Source: Lachnospiraceae bacterium UBA3287
Lineage (GTDB): Bacteria > Bacillota > Clostridia > Lachnospirales > Lachnospiraceae
NCBI GenBank assembly: GCA_002362155.1
Contig: DETN01000010.1
Location: forward strand, 4,724-23,449
Direction: 5' to 3'
DNA: 18,726 nucleotides
Under the pieces are notes generated by a model, which was not told the origin of the DNA, did no database searches, and worked only from the letters and a program-made list of their open reading frames with translations. Below are positions 1 to 7,236 of this stretch, piece after piece (position 1 is the stretch's first letter; each line of letters opens with the position of its first letter). The translations under genes and the position numbers were made by a program.

Positions 1-1058
1 GCGTCGCGGATCCGGCCTTCGTCGATCATCAGATGGATGTTCATGAGGCGGGCCAGGGACCCGTCCCTGTCATAGAGGGAAAGACGGTCCAGCAGTCTTC
101 TGGTCTCGCTGCGCCATTCCTCCCTGCCGATCCTGCCGCAGGCATAGTCCTGCCAGTTGTCCGTCAGCATGAGAAGGCAGGCACGGATCTCCCTGCGGGG
201 CGTTGAATTTCCCTCTCTCCTGCAGCTGTAGCGGATGTTGACGGGGATCCTGATCTCGCCGCCGGGCCAGGTCAGAAGGATCTGTCCGTAGTTATTGCCC
301 GCATGGAGCCTGGCGATGTTTACGGTGGTGAGGATGGTCAGTTCATTCTCCGTAAAGGCGTTCCCCTCATAAACGGTCCGGGGCACGGAAAGGAAGTCTC
401 CGGATACGGAGACCCTGAGCCTGGTATGGCCCCAGCCGGTCCGATGCACCTTCAGGGCATAGTCCGCCTGCCTCTGCCTGACGGTATAGCCCCTGCCCAG
501 CAGCTGGGCATCCAGGGAGGATACGTCTGTTTCAAAGCTGACCGGAGCCTTTCCCAGGGCCCCTGTCAGGAACTGTTCCAGGGCGCTGTCCACGGAGCTG
601 GAACGCACCAGTCCTCTCCACAGGGCCCTGTGGTGGGGATCCGTCAGGGTCTTCTCGAAGTCCGGAGACCGGAAACGCTCTGCCGCCTGGTACCAGTCCA
701 CCCTGGCCAGATCCAGGAAGGTGTCCGGCTCATCGCCTGCGGGAGAGCCCTCTTCCTTTCCGGGACGGCGGACCAGGGCATGGTAGGGAATCCTGTATTC
801 CCCCTGGTTCGAGATGATGCGGAAGAAACCGTTCACCCGGTCCCCCTCCTTCAGATTCCTGGCAGTGAAGCGCCAGGAGAAGGAGCCGGATCCGCTGCCG
901 AATCTGGGCTGGGGGCATTCCATGCAGATGCCTCCCGCATGGACCACGCCCTCGAAGGACCTTCCCTGATCGTGGCGCACAGTAATAAAGCCGTCGGCCA
1001 TGCGCCCCTCGTCGACGGTTATATTCAGTTCTTCAGTAGAAAATATCAGTCCGGACAT
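1..1058 (-). CDS. DUF5717-like protein, 5' part (runs off window edge)
   Basis: An uninterrupted frame starts with ATG at 1058 and leaves the window at base 1, giving 352 codons of the N-terminal part. The protein begins MSGLIFSTEELNITVDEG and continues as beta-rich sequence, then a segment (DLARVDWYQAAERF, about residues 116-130) that I recognise by eye as resembling DUF5717, a family of large proteins of about 1,200 residues in Lachnospiraceae and relatives. No function is known to me. No signal peptide or membrane segment is visible. The start is fixed because an in-frame TAA lies 13 codons upstream with no other ATG, GTG or TTG between. Compared with my recollection of the family, about 15-20 N-terminal residues are missing. 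The gene follows htpG on the same strand, but two hairpins separate them. The family call is from memory; the reading frame itself is firm. Confidence 0.6.
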   Translation of the reverse strand, partial: MSGLIFSTEELNITVDEGRMADGFITVRHDQGRSFEGVVHAGGICMECPQPRFGSGSGSFSWRFTARNLKEGDRVNGFFRIISNQGEYRIPYHALVRRPGKEEGSPAGDEPDTFLDLARVDWYQAAERFRSPDFEKTLTDPHHRALWRGLVRSSSVDSALEQFLTGALGKAPVSFETDVSSLDAQLLGRGYTVRQRQADYALKVHRTGWGHTRLRVSVSGDFLSVPRTVYEGNAFTENELTILTTVNIARLHAGNNYGQILLTWPGGEIRIPVNIRYSCRREGNSTPRREIRACLLMLTDNWQDYACGRIGREEWRSETRRLLDRLSLYDRDGSLARLMNIHLMIDEGRIRD

Positions 1059-1096
1059 AAAAACAATCCCCTTGGAAAATGCGTTCCAAGGGGATT
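1059..1096 (-). terminator. Terminator-like hairpin that contains the RBS of the next gene
   Basis: A perfect 13-bp inverted repeat (arms 1065-1077 and 1084-1096, 6-nt loop) is followed on the minus strand by G and five T, then directly by the ATG of the DUF5717-like gene at 1058. The 3' arm carries AAGGGG, the only plausible Shine-Dalgarno for that ATG (9 nt spacing). It may therefore be a second terminator after htpG, a translation-blocking hairpin, or both. Confidence 0.7.
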
Positions 1097-1128
1097 ATAT
1101 CATAACATTACGAAGCTGTGACAAATCT

Positions 1129-1150
1129 TAAAAAGGGAGAAGGCCTCCCT
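1129..1150 (-). terminator. Intrinsic terminator of htpG
   Basis: Eighteen bases past the htpG stop, the minus strand reads a 5-bp GC-rich stem (AGGGA / TCCCT, arms 1146-1150 and 1134-1138) with a 7-nt loop, followed by TTTT. The stem is short but well placed. Confidence 0.6.
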
Positions 1151-1167
1151 GCAGGGGCTTTTCCTGC

Positions 1168-3297
1168 TTATTCGGCGCTTTCCTCCTTTGCGGGAGCGTC
1201 TTCCTCTGCCTCAGCCTCTCCGGATGCCGCATCCTTTGTGAGCATCAGCATGATCTCGTTGCTGCGCTCCACAAATCTGCTCATGCCTTCGGAAGACAGG
1301 GGGGCGTTCTGGAGGCTTGCCAGATCGTAGAGCTGCTCGTAGATCAGCTCTGTCTTCTTTTCGCCTGCGTGGTCCAGGGCAAACCTGACCAGAGGATGGG
1401 CTGCGTTCAGGACCAGGGTCTGGCCTTCCTTCAGATACTCATCCATGCCGAATCCCATGCCCTGGGCGGCGTACATCTTCATCATGTCGGCCATGCGGCG
1501 GCTCTGCTCGTCCACGGTCAGGATGGAGGAAGTCTTCGCATCCCTGAGGTTCTGCAGGCTGACCTTCAGCTTGTCGTTGCCGGCAGCCTTTCGGACCGCT
1601 TCTGTGATCTTCTCTTCCTGCTCCTTCAGTTCCTCGGCGGTCATTTCGCCGGAGTCGGACTTCAGAGCGTCCTGAAGGCCCGCGTCGATCCTGGCGAAGT
1701 GGATGCCTTCGTTCTTTGCTTCCAGCTGCTGGATGAAGGGCTGGTCGATGTTGTCGGGAAGGACAAAGGCCTGCATCTTCTGCTCGCGGAACATCCGGAT
1801 GTACTGGCTCTGCTGCTGCTCGTCCGTTACATAGTAGATGGTGCGGTCCTGCTTTTCCTCTTCCTTTTCCTCTTCCTTCTTCTCTGCCTGCTCCTCCACG
1901 ATCTCGGCTTCGATCTTCTCGCCGTTCTCGTCCACTGCGCCGGCCTCTTCGGTGTCGGTCTTATTGACCTCCAGAGCCTCGGGCAGGGTCAGATATCTGC
2001 CGTCCAGGTCGCGGAAGAGGATGTAGTCCGTCATCTTTTTGCAGAACTTGTCGTCCTTGAGGCAGCCGTACTTGATGAAGGGGCTGATGTCGTTCCAGTA
2101 CTTATCGTAGTTCTCCTTGTCGGTCCTGCACATGCCGGCCAGCTTGTCCGCCACCTTCTTGGTGATGTAATCGGAGATCTTCTTTACGAAGCCGTCATTC
2201 TGCAGAGCGCTTCTGGAAACGTTCAGAGGCAGGTCGGGGCAGTCGATCACGCCCTTTAAGAGCATCAGGAACTCGGGAATGACTTCCTTGATGTTGTCGG
2301 CGATGAATACCTGGTTGTTGTAGAGCTTGATCACGCCTTCGGCGGACTCATACTCCAGGTTGATCTTGGGGAAGTACAGGATGCCCTTCAGGTTGAAGGG
2401 ATAGTCCATGTTCAGGTGGATCCAGAACAGGGGCTCCTTGTAATCGGCAAAGACCTTGCGGTAGAAGGCCTTGTATTCCTCGTCGGTGCAGTCCTTGGGG
2501 GTCTTGGCCCAGAGGGGATGGATATCGTTGACCAGTTCGGGCCTTCTGCGGATCTTCAGCTCCTTTTCCCTGGGCTCTTCGCCTTCTTTGGGCTCTTCCT
2601 GCTTCAGCTCCTCGATCACCACATCCTCAGGCCTTCTTTCGGACTCTTTGATGATGTCGGTCATGGAGGTGTTGGCTTCCGTCAGATAGATCTCCACAGG
2701 CATGAAGGAGCAGTACTTTTCCAGGACTTCCTTTACCCGGTAATAGTTGGCGAACTCGGTGCAGTCATCGGACAGGTGCAGGGTAATGGTGGTGCCGAAG
2801 GAATCCCTCTTTGTCTCTTCCAGAGTGTACTCGCTTCCGCCGTCGCACTCCCAGTGGACTGCGGGGGCGTCTGCCTGATAGGACTTTGTGTCGATGGTGA
2901 CCAGGTCGGAGACCATGAAGGCGGAATAGAAGCCCAGGCCGAAGTGGCCGATGATCTGATCGCTGCTGGCCTTGTCCTTGTATTTGGCCAGGAAGGCTTC
3001 CGCGCCGGAGAAGGCGATGTTGTTGATATATTCACGGACTTCGTCCGCGGTCATGCCAAGGCCGTTGTCCGTGACCTTGATGGTCTTTTCTTCAGGGTCC
3101 GTGACCACGTCGATGCGGGCCTTATATCCTTCGGGGATCTCGAAATCCCCCATCATATCCAGCTTTTTAAGCTTGGTGATGGCGTCGCACCCGTTGGAGA
3201 CCAGTTCCCTCAGGAAGATGTCGTGGTCGGAATACAGCCACTTCTTGATGATGGGAAACATATTTTCACTGTTAATGGATAATGATCCTCTTTCCAT
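1168..3297 (-). CDS. htpG: Hsp90-family chaperone HtpG
   Basis: This is a 709-residue cytosolic ATP-dependent chaperone. The GHKL ATPase domain shows RELVSN (residues 30-35), DNGLGM (77-82) and GHFGLGFYSAF (117-127); the middle domain carries the gamma-phosphate Arg in LNVSRSALQ (about 358-366). It is longer than the usual 620-650 residues because of three highly charged segments: about 214-250 at the N/middle junction, about 446-483 (runs of Glu and Lys) inside the middle domain, and an acidic tail from about 688. The start ATG has AAGGAG 8 nt upstream. A CIRCE operator upstream predicts repression by HrcA and induction by heat or misfolded protein. The gene has its own terminator, so it is probably monocistronic. 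Confidence 0.97.
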   Translation of the reverse strand: MERGSLSINSENMFPIIKKWLYSDHDIFLRELVSNGCDAITKLKKLDMMGDFEIPEGYKARIDVVTDPEEKTIKVTDNGLGMTADEVREYINNIAFSGAEAFLAKYKDKASSDQIIGHFGLGFYSAFMVSDLVTIDTKSYQADAPAVHWECDGGSEYTLEETKRDSFGTTITLHLSDDCTEFANYYRVKEVLEKYCSFMPVEIYLTEANTSMTDIIKESERRPEDVVIEELKQEEPKEGEEPREKELKIRRRPELVNDIHPLWAKTPKDCTDEEYKAFYRKVFADYKEPLFWIHLNMDYPFNLKGILYFPKINLEYESAEGVIKLYNNQVFIADNIKEVIPEFLMLLKGVIDCPDLPLNVSRSALQNDGFVKKISDYITKKVADKLAGMCRTDKENYDKYWNDISPFIKYGCLKDDKFCKKMTDYILFRDLDGRYLTLPEALEVNKTDTEEAGAVDENGEKIEAEIVEEQAEKKEEEKEEEKQDRTIYYVTDEQQQSQYIRMFREQKMQAFVLPDNIDQPFIQQLEAKNEGIHFARIDAGLQDALKSDSGEMTAEELKEQEEKITEAVRKAAGNDKLKVSLQNLRDAKTSSILTVDEQSRRMADMMKMYAAQGMGFGMDEYLKEGQTLVLNAAHPLVRFALDHAGEKKTELIYEQLYDLASLQNAPLSSEGMSRFVERSNEIMLMLTKDAASGEAEAEEDAPAKEESAE

Positions 3298-3323
3298 GCT
3301 GATCGCTCCTTATGGTATAGATT

Positions 3324-3346
3324 TGTCCGGCCCCGCAGGGCGGACA
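3324..3346 (-). other. Hairpin in the htpG 5' leader
   Basis: TGTCC (3324-3328) pairs with GGACA (3342-3346), extended inward by CCC/GGG around one bulged base, in the untranslated leader between the predicted promoter and the htpG RBS. A second small stem (GCAGGA / TCCTGC) lies at about 3365-3386. These may affect message stability or translation; no known thermometer motif was recognised. Confidence 0.4.
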
Positions 3347-3394
3347 GTATTGTATGAATCCGGGGGCAGGACCTTTGTTCTTCCTGCTACAAAT

Positions 3395-3413
3395 ACAGAG
3401 TTTATAACTCTGT
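3395..3413. promoter_or_regulatory. 19-bp palindrome over the htpG -10 region
   Basis: ACAGAGTT and AACTCTGT (8-bp perfect arms, 3-bp centre) overlap the predicted -10 of htpG. Placement and symmetry suit a dimeric repressor site. I do not recognise the regulator; it does not match the CtsR repeat or a LexA box. Confidence 0.45.
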
Positions 3414-3427
3414 CATCCAAAAGTCAA
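3399..3427 (-). promoter_or_regulatory. Predicted sigma-A promoter of htpG
   Basis: On the minus strand TTGACT (3427-3422, 5/6 to the -35 consensus) is followed after 17 bp by TAAACT (3404-3399, 4/6 to -10). Transcription would start near 3392 and give a leader of about 95 nt. TATAAA at 3406-3401 with 15-bp spacing is an alternative -10. Confidence 0.55.
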
Positions 3428-3434
3428 TAAAAAA

Positions 3435-3461
3435 TTAGCACTCAGAAAGTCTGAGTGCTAA
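3435..3461. promoter_or_regulatory. CIRCE element (HrcA operator)
   Basis: TTAGCACTC (3435-3443), 9 bp, GAGTGCTAA (3453-3461) is a perfect match to the CIRCE consensus bound by the heat-shock repressor HrcA. The symmetry continues inward by 3 bp, giving 12-bp arms and a 3-nt loop. On the minus strand the hairpin is followed by six T, so the transcript could also act as an intrinsic terminator for the thyA-folA cluster. It sits 7 bp upstream of the predicted htpG -35. Confidence 0.95.
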
Positions 3462-3505
3462 TAATCATCTCTTATGATGCCCCTTCTCTCCCTCTTCAGG
3501 CCGCC

Positions 3506-4168
3506 TCAGCCGCCCGTGCAGTAACGGACGTAGGCGCTGCGGAAGGTATTGGCGGCACTGGCCGTGGCGTCCACCGTATTGACCTCGAAGGTATTCCAGA
3601 GGGCCGCGTTCAGATCCACGTCGATCCTGGAGAGCAGGGCCTGGTACTGGCCCTCGAATCCGCCTGCCAGAGAGGAGCAGGTCTTGGCTGCCAGGGCATA
3701 GCGGCAGAACATGTCTGTCAGGGCTTGCCTGTCCGTCCCCAGATATTCCTTTTCCACGGCGCTCAGGCTCTCGAAATAGGCCCCGGCCGCTTCCGCCGCC
3801 TTCTGCTTTTCGGCGTTGGTCAGCATGATGTTGTCCTGGATGGCCATGATATTGACGGTCATGACCCGGACCAGCTGGTTGAGGGCCTTTTCCCGGATCC
3901 GGTTCTTAAGCTCCCTGGTCATGTCTTCGTCCGCGGCCCCGTCCAGGGCGTCGGCTCCCATGACCATCTGGCACTCCTTGATCTGGTCCAGCATGTAGAC
4001 CTTAAGCTCCGCCGCAGAGGCGTAGCGTCCGTTGATCTGAAGGAGCTGGTCCTGCTTGAAGCCGGTGGTCAGGTAGATCCTGCCGCAGCCTCCCAGGATG
4101 GTCACGGCAAGGAGGGAGGCCAGGACCGCCTTCATAAACCGGCGGATTTTCTTTCGTGCTTCCGTCAT
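3506..4168 (-). CDS. Lipoprotein resembling the N-terminal part of SurA/PrsA foldases
   Basis: A 220-residue predicted lipoprotein. A basic N-terminus and hydrophobic stretch end in a lipobox-like ILGGC, with the lipidated Cys at 28. The rest is mostly helical and reminds me of the substrate-binding helices of SurA/PrsA-type peptidyl-prolyl isomerases of Lachnospiraceae (for example the AVEKEYLG segment near residue 150), but there is no room for and no trace of a parvulin domain. It would sit on the outer face of the membrane. It starts 9 bp after the folA stop, so it is probably the last gene of the thyA-folA transcript. Either a non-catalytic chaperone or a protein of unknown role; the lipoprotein call is firm, the SurA relation tentative. 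Confidence 0.7.
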   Translation of the reverse strand: MTEARKKIRRFMKAVLASLLAVTILGGCGRIYLTTGFKQDQLLQINGRYASAAELKVYMLDQIKECQMVMGADALDGAADEDMTRELKNRIREKALNQLVRVMTVNIMAIQDNIMLTNAEKQKAAEAAGAYFESLSAVEKEYLGTDRQALTDMFCRYALAAKTCSSLAGGFEGQYQALLSRIDVDLNAALWNTFEVNTVDATASAANTFRSAYVRYCTGG

Positions 4169-4177
4169 AGGGTCTCC

Positions 4178-4672
4178 TTACTGTTTCTTTCTGGAATAGC
4201 GGACGAAGGTATAGGGGATATCGAAATAAGTCTGCTCCTCGCTGTCCGCAGTGATCTCCCACTCCGGATCTTTGTCCAGGTCGGGGAAAAAGGCGTCCGC
4301 CTGATAGGCGTAGTCGATCCTGGTCACATGGGCCGTGCCGCAGTATGGAAGCATCTGCCTATAGATGCTCTCTCCTCCTATGATATAGATATCCTCGCTG
4401 TCGTACTGCTCCAGTTCCTTTAAAAGCTCTTCGATGCTGTGGACCACCACAGCCCCCCTGACCTGATAGTCCGGGTTCCTTGACAGAATGATGTTGGTCC
4501 TGCGGTCCAGCGGCTGGGAAAGGGGGAAGGTCTCCAGGGTCTTTCTTCCGTATACGATGACCTTGTTCAGGGTCTCTCTCCGGAACATCTTGTGGTCATT
4601 GGGGATACTGACCAGGAGCCGGCCCTTATAGCCGATGCCCCAGTTCCTGTCAACTGCAACGATCAGATTCAT
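4178..4672 (-). CDS. folA: Dihydrofolate reductase
   Basis: A 164-residue enzyme, normal length for bacterial DHFR, that reduces dihydrofolate to tetrahydrofolate with NADPH. Visible family marks are the start MNLIVAVDRNWGIG, the substrate-binding acid in IPNDHKMF (Asp26), GRKTLETFP (NADPH-binding region), and IIGGESIYRQMLP near residue 98. It regenerates the folate oxidised by thymidylate synthase, whose gene lies 22 bp upstream on the same strand, so the pair forms a standard thymidylate cycle module. Confidence 0.96.
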   Translation of the reverse strand: MNLIVAVDRNWGIGYKGRLLVSIPNDHKMFRRETLNKVIVYGRKTLETFPLSQPLDRRTNIILSRNPDYQVRGAVVVHSIEELLKELEQYDSEDIYIIGGESIYRQMLPYCGTAHVTRIDYAYQADAFFPDLDKDPEWEITADSEEQTYFDIPYTFVRYSRKKQ

Positions 4673-4694
4673 AAAATAGCCTTTCCGAGGGTCC

Positions 4695-5543
4695 CTAAAT
4701 GGCTACGGGAATGTCCTTTACCTGGGGGCCCGTCTGATATTTTTCCACGGAAACGTCGTCCCGGGTGAATTTGTAAAAGTCCTTCACATCGGGATTGAGA
4801 CGGAAGACGGGGGCCGGATAGGGCTCTCTTTCGATCAGTTCCCGGATGATGGGGATGTGTCTGTCATAGATATGGGCGTCCGCGATCATATGGACCAGCT
4901 CGCCCGGTTCCATGCCGCATACCTGGGCCAGCATGTGGACCAGGACGGCGTACTGGACCACGTTCCAGTTGTTGGCCGTCAGCACGTCCTGGGACCTCTG
5001 GTTCAGGACGGCGTTCAGGGTCAGTCTGTCATGTCCCTTCTTCTGGGTCACGTTGAAGGTCATGCTGTAGGCGCAGGGATAGAGATTCATCTCGTGCAGG
5101 TCCTGGTGGACATAAATGTTGGTCATGATCCTGCGGCTGAAGGGATTGTTCTTCAGGTCGTAGATCACCCTGTCCACCTGGTCCATCATGCCTTCCCTGT
5201 ACTGGTGCTTTACGCCCAGCTGGTAGCCGTAGGCCTTGCCGATGGATCCGTCCGGATCCGCCCACTCGTCCCAGATATGGCTGTGGAGGTCATGGATGTT
5301 GTTGGATTTCTTCTGCCAGATCCAGAGGATCTCGTCCGTGCAGCTCTTGAGGGCGGTGCGGCGCAGGGTCAGCAGAGGGAACTCCTCCGACAGATCGTAG
5401 CGGTTGCATACCCCGAATTTCTTAATGGTATAGGCGGGCGTCCCGTCCGGCCAGTGGGGACGGACCTTCTCTCCCTCCGTGCTGGTCCCGTTCTCCAGGA
5501 TGTCCCGGCACATGTCGATAAAAATCTGATCAGCCTTGCTCAT
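4695..5543 (-). CDS. thyA: Thymidylate synthase
   Basis: A 282-residue ThyA-type enzyme methylating dUMP to dTMP with methylene-tetrahydrofolate. The catalytic Cys is in LYPCAYSM (Cys157), followed by NQRSQDV (phosphate-binding Arg) and DAHIYDRH. The usual LGLPFN segment is replaced by TANNWN, which I recall as typical of a Clostridia subgroup rather than a defect. It starts 12 bp after the stop of the beta-CASP gene and is followed closely by folA, so translation and transcription are probably coupled. The ATG at 5543 has a GGAGG-like site just upstream. Confidence 0.96.
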   Translation of the reverse strand: MSKADQIFIDMCRDILENGTSTEGEKVRPHWPDGTPAYTIKKFGVCNRYDLSEEFPLLTLRRTALKSCTDEILWIWQKKSNNIHDLHSHIWDEWADPDGSIGKAYGYQLGVKHQYREGMMDQVDRVIYDLKNNPFSRRIMTNIYVHQDLHEMNLYPCAYSMTFNVTQKKGHDRLTLNAVLNQRSQDVLTANNWNVVQYAVLVHMLAQVCGMEPGELVHMIADAHIYDRHIPIIRELIEREPYPAPVFRLNPDVKDFYKFTRDDVSVEKYQTGPQVKDIPVAI

Positions 5544-5555
5544 ACTTCCTCCAAG

Positions 5556-7169
5556 TCATCGCCTGTATTTTTCGATCAGGGCCAGCAGGTCTCTGGAGAA
5601 TCTGTCCAGATCCTTGTTGGGAAGGCCCTGACATTTGTCGATGAAATCCGAGACCTCTCTGGACGTCATCTTCAGTCTGGTATAGGAATCCGATACCACC
5701 TTTCCTCTGGAGCCTGTCTCCGCATGCTCCACGGGAATGCCTTTTGTGATCTCGATGAATTTTCCGTTGGCCAGGTCATAGCGGGTGCCGGAGAAGGGGG
5801 CCATGGCATTATAGCCGTACTCTTCCTTCAGGCAGTCCGCAAAGATCTCCGTCACCTTGTCCTCGCCGTGGACCACAAAGACCTGCTTGGGCTTTGCCTT
5901 AAAGGCATTAATCCAGTCCAGAAGGCCCTTTTTATCGGCGTGGCCGCTCATGGACTTGATGGTGGCGATCCTGGCGTTGACCGGGATATCCTCGCCGAAG
6001 AGGCGGATCTCCGCGGCCCCGTCCAGGAGCTTTCGTCCTGGAGAGCCTTCCGCCTGATAGCCTACGAAAAGAATGGTGGATTCAGGCCTTCCCAGGTTGT
6101 ACATGAGATGGTGGCGGACTCTGCCCGCGTCGCACATGCCCGAAGCGCTGATAATGACCTTGGGCTCCTCGTCCGTGTTGATGGCCTTGGACTCTTCCGC
6201 CGTGATGGTCAGGCGCAGATTTTTGAAGCTGATGGGATTGATGCCCTGATGGACCAGGTCCATGGCTTCCTCATCGAAGCATTCCTGCTCGGATTCCATA
6301 AAGATCTCGGTGGCGGAGACCGCCAGGGGGGAATCCACATATACGGGGAAATCCGGGAATTCCGGCACCATGTCGTTCTGTTTGATCTGGCGGATGTAAT
6401 AAAGAAGGACCTGGGTGCGTCCCACCGCAAAGGAGGGAATGACCAGGTTGCCGCCCTGAGTCAGGGTATCCGAAATAATATCTGCCAGTTCCTGCACAGG
6501 ATCCGAATCGTCGATCTCATGGAGCCTGTCCCCGTAGGTGGACTCCATCACCACATAGTCCGCTTCTTCGGTATATTTTGGATCCCGCAGGAGCGGCTGG
6601 TTCTTGTTTCCTATGTCGCCGGAGAAAACGATCTTTTTGGAAACGCCTCCCTCGGTCAGCCACAGCTCTATGCTGGAGGATCCCAGAAGATGGCCTATGT
6701 CCGTCAGGCGGAATTTCACGCCTTCGCAGAGCTGGTAGACCCTGTCGTAGCTGTAGGGACTGATCAGCTTTGCCGCCATCATGGCGTCTTCCATGGTGTA
6801 GATGGGTTCTACTTCCTCTCCGCCCCCGTTGTTCTTGATCCTCTTGTTCTTGTATTCGGCTTCACTGGTCTGGATATGGGCCGAATCGCGGAGCATGATG
6901 TCCGCAAGAAGGGCCGTGGCCTGGGTGGCAATGATCGTTCCTCTGAAGCCGTCATGGTACAGTTTCGGCAGCATGCCGGAATGGTCGATGTGGGCGTGGG
7001 TCAGAAAGACATAGTCGATCTTCGATGCCGGAACGGGCATGGATTCGTTCTCGTAGGTATCTCCGCCCTGTTCCATTCCGCAGTCCACTAGGATGTGTTT
7101 GCCTCCCACCTGAAGATAGTGGCAGCTTCCTGTTACTTCATGATCTGCCCCGATAAACTGCAGCTCCAT
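5556..7169 (-). CDS. MBL-fold beta-CASP nuclease (CPSF/YSH1-type RNA hydrolase)
   Basis: A 537-residue metallo-beta-lactamase with a beta-CASP domain. Zinc ligands are visible in HAHIDH (58-63), GHLLGS (His160) and SGDIG (Asp185). Beta-CASP motif A is ESTYG (Glu209), motif B SGHAD (His410) and motif C VHGE (His434); SASGM (near 343) is also typical. This arrangement is that of CPSF73/TTHA0252-like RNases rather than RNase J or DNA-repair SNM1. All catalytic positions are intact. A C-terminal extension of about 70 residues after the core is of unknown role. AAGGAGG lies 6 nt before the ATG. It is the first gene of a close cluster with thyA, folA and a lipoprotein gene. The substrate is not known from sequence. 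Confidence 0.92.
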   Translation of the reverse strand: MELQFIGADHEVTGSCHYLQVGGKHILVDCGMEQGGDTYENESMPVPASKIDYVFLTHAHIDHSGMLPKLYHDGFRGTIIATQATALLADIMLRDSAHIQTSEAEYKNKRIKNNGGGEEVEPIYTMEDAMMAAKLISPYSYDRVYQLCEGVKFRLTDIGHLLGSSSIELWLTEGGVSKKIVFSGDIGNKNQPLLRDPKYTEEADYVVMESTYGDRLHEIDDSDPVQELADIISDTLTQGGNLVIPSFAVGRTQVLLYYIRQIKQNDMVPEFPDFPVYVDSPLAVSATEIFMESEQECFDEEAMDLVHQGINPISFKNLRLTITAEESKAINTDEEPKVIISASGMCDAGRVRHHLMYNLGRPESTILFVGYQAEGSPGRKLLDGAAEIRLFGEDIPVNARIATIKSMSGHADKKGLLDWINAFKAKPKQVFVVHGEDKVTEIFADCLKEEYGYNAMAPFSGTRYDLANGKFIEITKGIPVEHAETGSRGKVVSDSYTRLKMTSREVSDFIDKCQGLPNKDLDRFSRDLLALIEKYRR

Positions 7170-7200
7170 ATGATACCTCCTTACGTATGTTGCTCTGCCG

Positions 7201-7228
7201 GGCAGGATGTGCTCAAAAGAGCCCTGCC
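7201..7228. other. Hairpin between the TraX-like and beta-CASP genes
   Basis: GGCAGG (7201-7206) pairs with CCTGCC (7223-7228) around an inner GCTC-AAAA-GAGC stem, in the 67-bp gap between the two minus-strand genes. There is no T-run after it on the minus strand, so it is not a convincing terminator; read-through or RNA processing is possible. Confidence 0.45.
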
Positions 7229-7236
7229 TGATCTCC

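Noticed and set aside
303..1121. 272-codon plus-strand frame
   Set aside because: Antisense to the DUF5717-like gene, which has a better start context and family-like sequence.
4857..7091. 744-codon open frame on the plus strand
   Set aside because: It lies wholly antisense to the beta-CASP and thyA genes, whose protein motifs are unmistakable. Its protein has no recognisable motif; long antisense frames are expected with this codon usage.
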